From the NCBI GenBank assembly GCA_031396505.1, contig JANNKX010000159.1, positions 1-8,533 on the forward strand: a stretch of DNA of 8,533 nucleotides, written 5' to 3'. The DNA is from JAAFHS01 sp031396505. Its GTDB lineage: Bacteria > Pseudomonadota > Alphaproteobacteria > Rhodobacterales > Rhodobacteraceae. Of the stretch, positions 6,835 through 8,533 are shown piece after piece. The position numbers and the translations under genes are program-made. Position 1 is the stretch's first letter. Each line of letters starts with the position of its first letter. Below the pieces are notes generated by a model. That model saw only the letters and a list, made by a program, of their open reading frames with translations. It searched no databases and was not told where the DNA came from.

Positions 6835-7812
6835 TCATGATCGCGCGCCAATCCCCTGAAACCGCGATCCCATCCAGCTTGCGGCCTGTTCGCCCATATG
6901 GCGGAACTTGTCGGAAATATGGTCCAGTTTTGCCGCCCATTCCGGATTCGGCGTCTGGCCTTCGGTCACTTTGAAATAAACCTGCATCATGCAGGCCACG
7001 CAGAACGGCTCGATCAAGGCCGCCTTCACCGCCCATGCAAAGACGAAGGCAAAGATGAACCCGCCCGCCGCCACATTGCCCGGCATCAGGTAAACCACCC
7101 CTGCCGCAGGGGCCAGCATCAACACGAACACCACAAACGCCAAGACCCATGAAATCGCCGTCAGCCAGGCCGCGTTGATCAGCATGGGCCGCGCATTCTG
7201 GGCATACAGAACCAGCCCGTCCTGCGCATTTTTCCACGGATTTTCCGCCTTGGTGCGGATCGCCTGCGCGATGATCATCTCGTCGATCAACCCCACCGCC
7301 ACGCGCAGATAGGCGCGCAACACACCCATGATGTTGTGCACCCCCGGTATCGGCAGAATCGTCATCAACCCCTCGATAATGCCCGTGACGGCCCCGATCA
7401 CCCCATGCACCAGCCGGTCCAGTGCAAACAGCGCGGATGCCTCGCCAAAGCGGTCGCCCACAACGCCCCAGGCATAATCCAGTTGCCCACGCCCGCCCGG
7501 TACTTGCCCGCCCTGCATCAGTTCGACCATCACCGCGATATGGCCTGCTTTGACCAGATACAGCAGGTAATCACGAAAAAAGAAGATCACACCAACGGTC
7601 GCGCCAAAGCCGATCGCACCGCCCCAAAAGGTGGATGACAGTTGAAACTCATCCTGACCGAACGCGCCAATGCCGTAGCCGAAGCCAGCCCCTGCCCCGG
7701 TCATCAGGATGATCGCCGTGGTAATGCCGAAGTAGACAATGATCCGGAACAGGATGAAGGGCGCCGTGCGCACCATCAACGACAACGCCGCACCGATGGA
7801 AAAATCCCACAT
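6835..7812 (-). CDS. Polytopic inner-membrane protein of unknown function
   Basis: A 325-residue protein I do not recognise beyond being a conserved-looking bacterial membrane protein. Hydrophobic segments lie near residues 9-40, 62-87, 134-153, 214-244 and 248-272, with an additional amphipathic stretch at 162-186. There is no cleavable signal. Glycine-rich stretches mark the first two segments (GAGAGFGYGIGAFG at 39-52, GGAIGFGATVG at 64-74). An acidic residue pair sits in LIDEMIIAQAI (175-185), and a small cysteine cluster in EPFCVACMM (268-276). The C-terminus (281-325) is soluble, with several Trp residues. ATG 7812 has AAGGA eight bases upstream and no alternative is needed. It lies between dxs and pcm on the same strand, so co-transcription with dxs is possible (72-base gap). 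Location alone does not show an isoprenoid role. Confidence 0.88.
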   Translation of the reverse strand: MWDFSIGAALSLMVRTAPFILFRIIVYFGITTAIILMTGAGAGFGYGIGAFGQDEFQLSSTFWGGAIGFGATVGVIFFFRDYLLYLVKAGHIAVMVELMQGGQVPGGRGQLDYAWGVVGDRFGEASALFALDRLVHGVIGAVTGIIEGLMTILPIPGVHNIMGVLRAYLRVAVGLIDEMIIAQAIRTKAENPWKNAQDGLVLYAQNARPMLINAAWLTAISWVLAFVVFVLMLAPAAGVVYLMPGNVAAGGFIFAFVFAWAVKAALIEPFCVACMMQVYFKVTEGQTPNPEWAAKLDHISDKFRHMGEQAASWMGSRFQGIGARS

Positions 7813-7825
7813 CTTTGTAATCCTT

Positions 7826-7851
7826 TGACATTCAATTTCGCAAGAATGTCA
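7826..7851. promoter_or_regulatory. 8-bp inverted repeat abutting a ribosome binding site
   Basis: TGACATTC (7826-7833) and GAATGTCA (7844-7851) are perfect reverse complements with a 10-base spacer, in the gap between dxs and the membrane-protein gene. On the minus-strand transcript the hairpin ends directly before AAAGGA, the ribosome site of the 7812 start. It could be an operator, a leader structure controlling translation, or a weak dxs 3'-end structure; no T-run follows. Confidence 0.45.
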
Positions 7852-7884
7852 CAGGTATCACTGTCCGATCAAGCCTTTTGCGCA

Positions 7885-8533
7885 TTACACCAGCCGGGGC
7901 AACGCCCGCGTCCGACCATCCTTGTGCAGTGCCGCCTTCGCCGTGCGCGCCATATCGTCCGCTGTCAGCCCCGCCTCGGCATACATCGCCGCCGGGCTTG
8001 CCTGATCGATGAACTTGTCCGGCAGTGTCATCGTGCGCAGCGCAAGCCCCCCCTCCAACTGGCCGGAATTTGCCAGATAATGCAGCACATGCGCACCAAA
8101 GCCGCCCACCGCCCCCTGTTCCACTGTCAGCATCACGGCGTGATGCCGTGCCAACTGATCAATCATGTCAGTGTCCAGCGGTTTGGAAAACCGCGCATCC
8201 GCCACCGTGACACTGATCCCCTCGCCCTCCAGCAATTCGGCGGCCAACAGCGCCTTGGCCAGATGCGCGCCGAATGACAGGATCGCCACCTGCGTGCCTT
8301 GCCGCATGATGCGCCCCCGACCGATCGCCAAGGGCACGCCGCGCGCGGGCAGGTCGACCCCCACCCCTTCGCCGCGTGGAAAACGGAACGCAATCGGCCC
8401 ATCGTCATGCGCAATCGCCGTGGCCACCATATGCACCAGTTCCGCCTCATCGCCTGCCGCCATTACCGTGAAATTCGGCAGGTTCGACAGATAGCCCACA
8501 TCGAACGCCCCCGCATGCGTCGGCCCGTCCTGC
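7885..8533 (-). CDS. dxs: 1-deoxy-D-xylulose-5-phosphate synthase, C-terminal part
   Basis: Only the last 215 residues are in the window; the start lies beyond the right edge. Dxs is the thiamine-diphosphate enzyme joining pyruvate and glyceraldehyde-3-phosphate, the first step of the MEP route to isoprenoids (quinones, carotenoids and, in phototrophic relatives, bacteriochlorophyll tails). The first readable residues are QDGPTHAGAFDVGYLSNLP, the end of the pyrimidine-binding domain with the conserved His loop. GPIAFRFPRGEG follows, containing the Arg expected to bind substrate phosphate. The C-terminal transketolase-like domain has VADARFSKPLD and TVEQGAVGGFGAHV. The protein ends ALPRLV before a TAA stop, as expected for full-length Dxs. 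A GTG at 8499 is in frame but internal, not a start. Specific residues such as DGPTHAG separate it from ordinary transketolase and from the E1 subunits of pyruvate dehydrogenase. Confidence 0.95.
   Translation of the reverse strand, partial: QDGPTHAGAFDVGYLSNLPNFTVMAAGDEAELVHMVATAIAHDDGPIAFRFPRGEGVGVDLPARGVPLAIGRGRIMRQGTQVAILSFGAHLAKALLAAELLEGEGISVTVADARFSKPLDTDMIDQLARHHAVMLTVEQGAVGGFGAHVLHYLANSGQLEGGLALRTMTLPDKFIDQASPAAMYAEAGLTADDMARTAKAALHKDGRTRALPRLV

Noticed and set aside
6737..7237. 166-residue minus-strand frame overlapping the membrane-protein gene
   Set aside because: A shifted frame of the same strand, Gly/Arg/Cys-rich, ending exactly where the pcm extension begins; no independent support.

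Overview
The window reads as a chromosomal segment of an alphaproteobacterium, most likely Rhodobacterales (Roseobacter/Rhodobacter group). This rests on high GC, on protein wording typical of that group (EF-P, Dxs, the pcm-tolC-PopZ-like order) and on a small conserved protein that I associate with Rhodobacteraceae. No database could be searched, so family assignments are motif recognition from memory. I see no mobile element, tRNA, rRNA, CRISPR array, prophage or obvious defence system. Gene density is high and every non-coding gap is under 220 bases.

Layout, left to right. (1) Positions 2-2356, plus strand: the 3' part of an ABC exporter fused to its ATPase, followed with no gap by a YgfZ-type folate-binding protein. 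(2) Positions 2357-2514: the gap between convergent ygfZ and efp. It holds two inverted repeats and a small palindrome over the efp stop codon. (3) Positions 2515-3078, minus strand: efp (elongation factor P). (4) Positions 3079-3292: a divergent regulatory region with a good efp promoter, repeated TGACAAG heptamers and a near-perfect 21-bp palindrome. (5) Positions 3293-3616, plus strand: a 107-residue conserved protein ending at a clear intrinsic terminator. (6) Positions 3677-8533, minus strand, transcribed right to left: dxs (3' part only), a 325-residue membrane protein of unknown function, a divergent protein-L-isoaspartate methyltransferase homologue, a TolC-family outer-membrane channel and a PopZ-like (DUF2497-like) acidic protein.

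How the genes fit together. Most of this is core metabolism and cell-envelope or cell-pole function: isoprenoid precursor synthesis (dxs), export (the ABC protein and TolC), Fe-S maintenance (ygfZ), translation of polyproline stretches (efp) and pole organisation (PopZ-like). The pcm-tolC-popZ order echoes what I recall in other Alphaproteobacteria, including Caulobacter, where the TolC homologue rsaFb sits beside popZ. That context supports calling the acidic protein a PopZ relative.

I found no convincing new system. The most interesting points are an in-frame 9-bp tandem duplication in tolC that adds an aspartate at the predicted channel gate, the PopZ-like assignment of a protein that would normally be called hypothetical, a Pcm homologue lacking the usual substrate-side Ser/Pro motif, and several well-formed palindromes in intergenic DNA.
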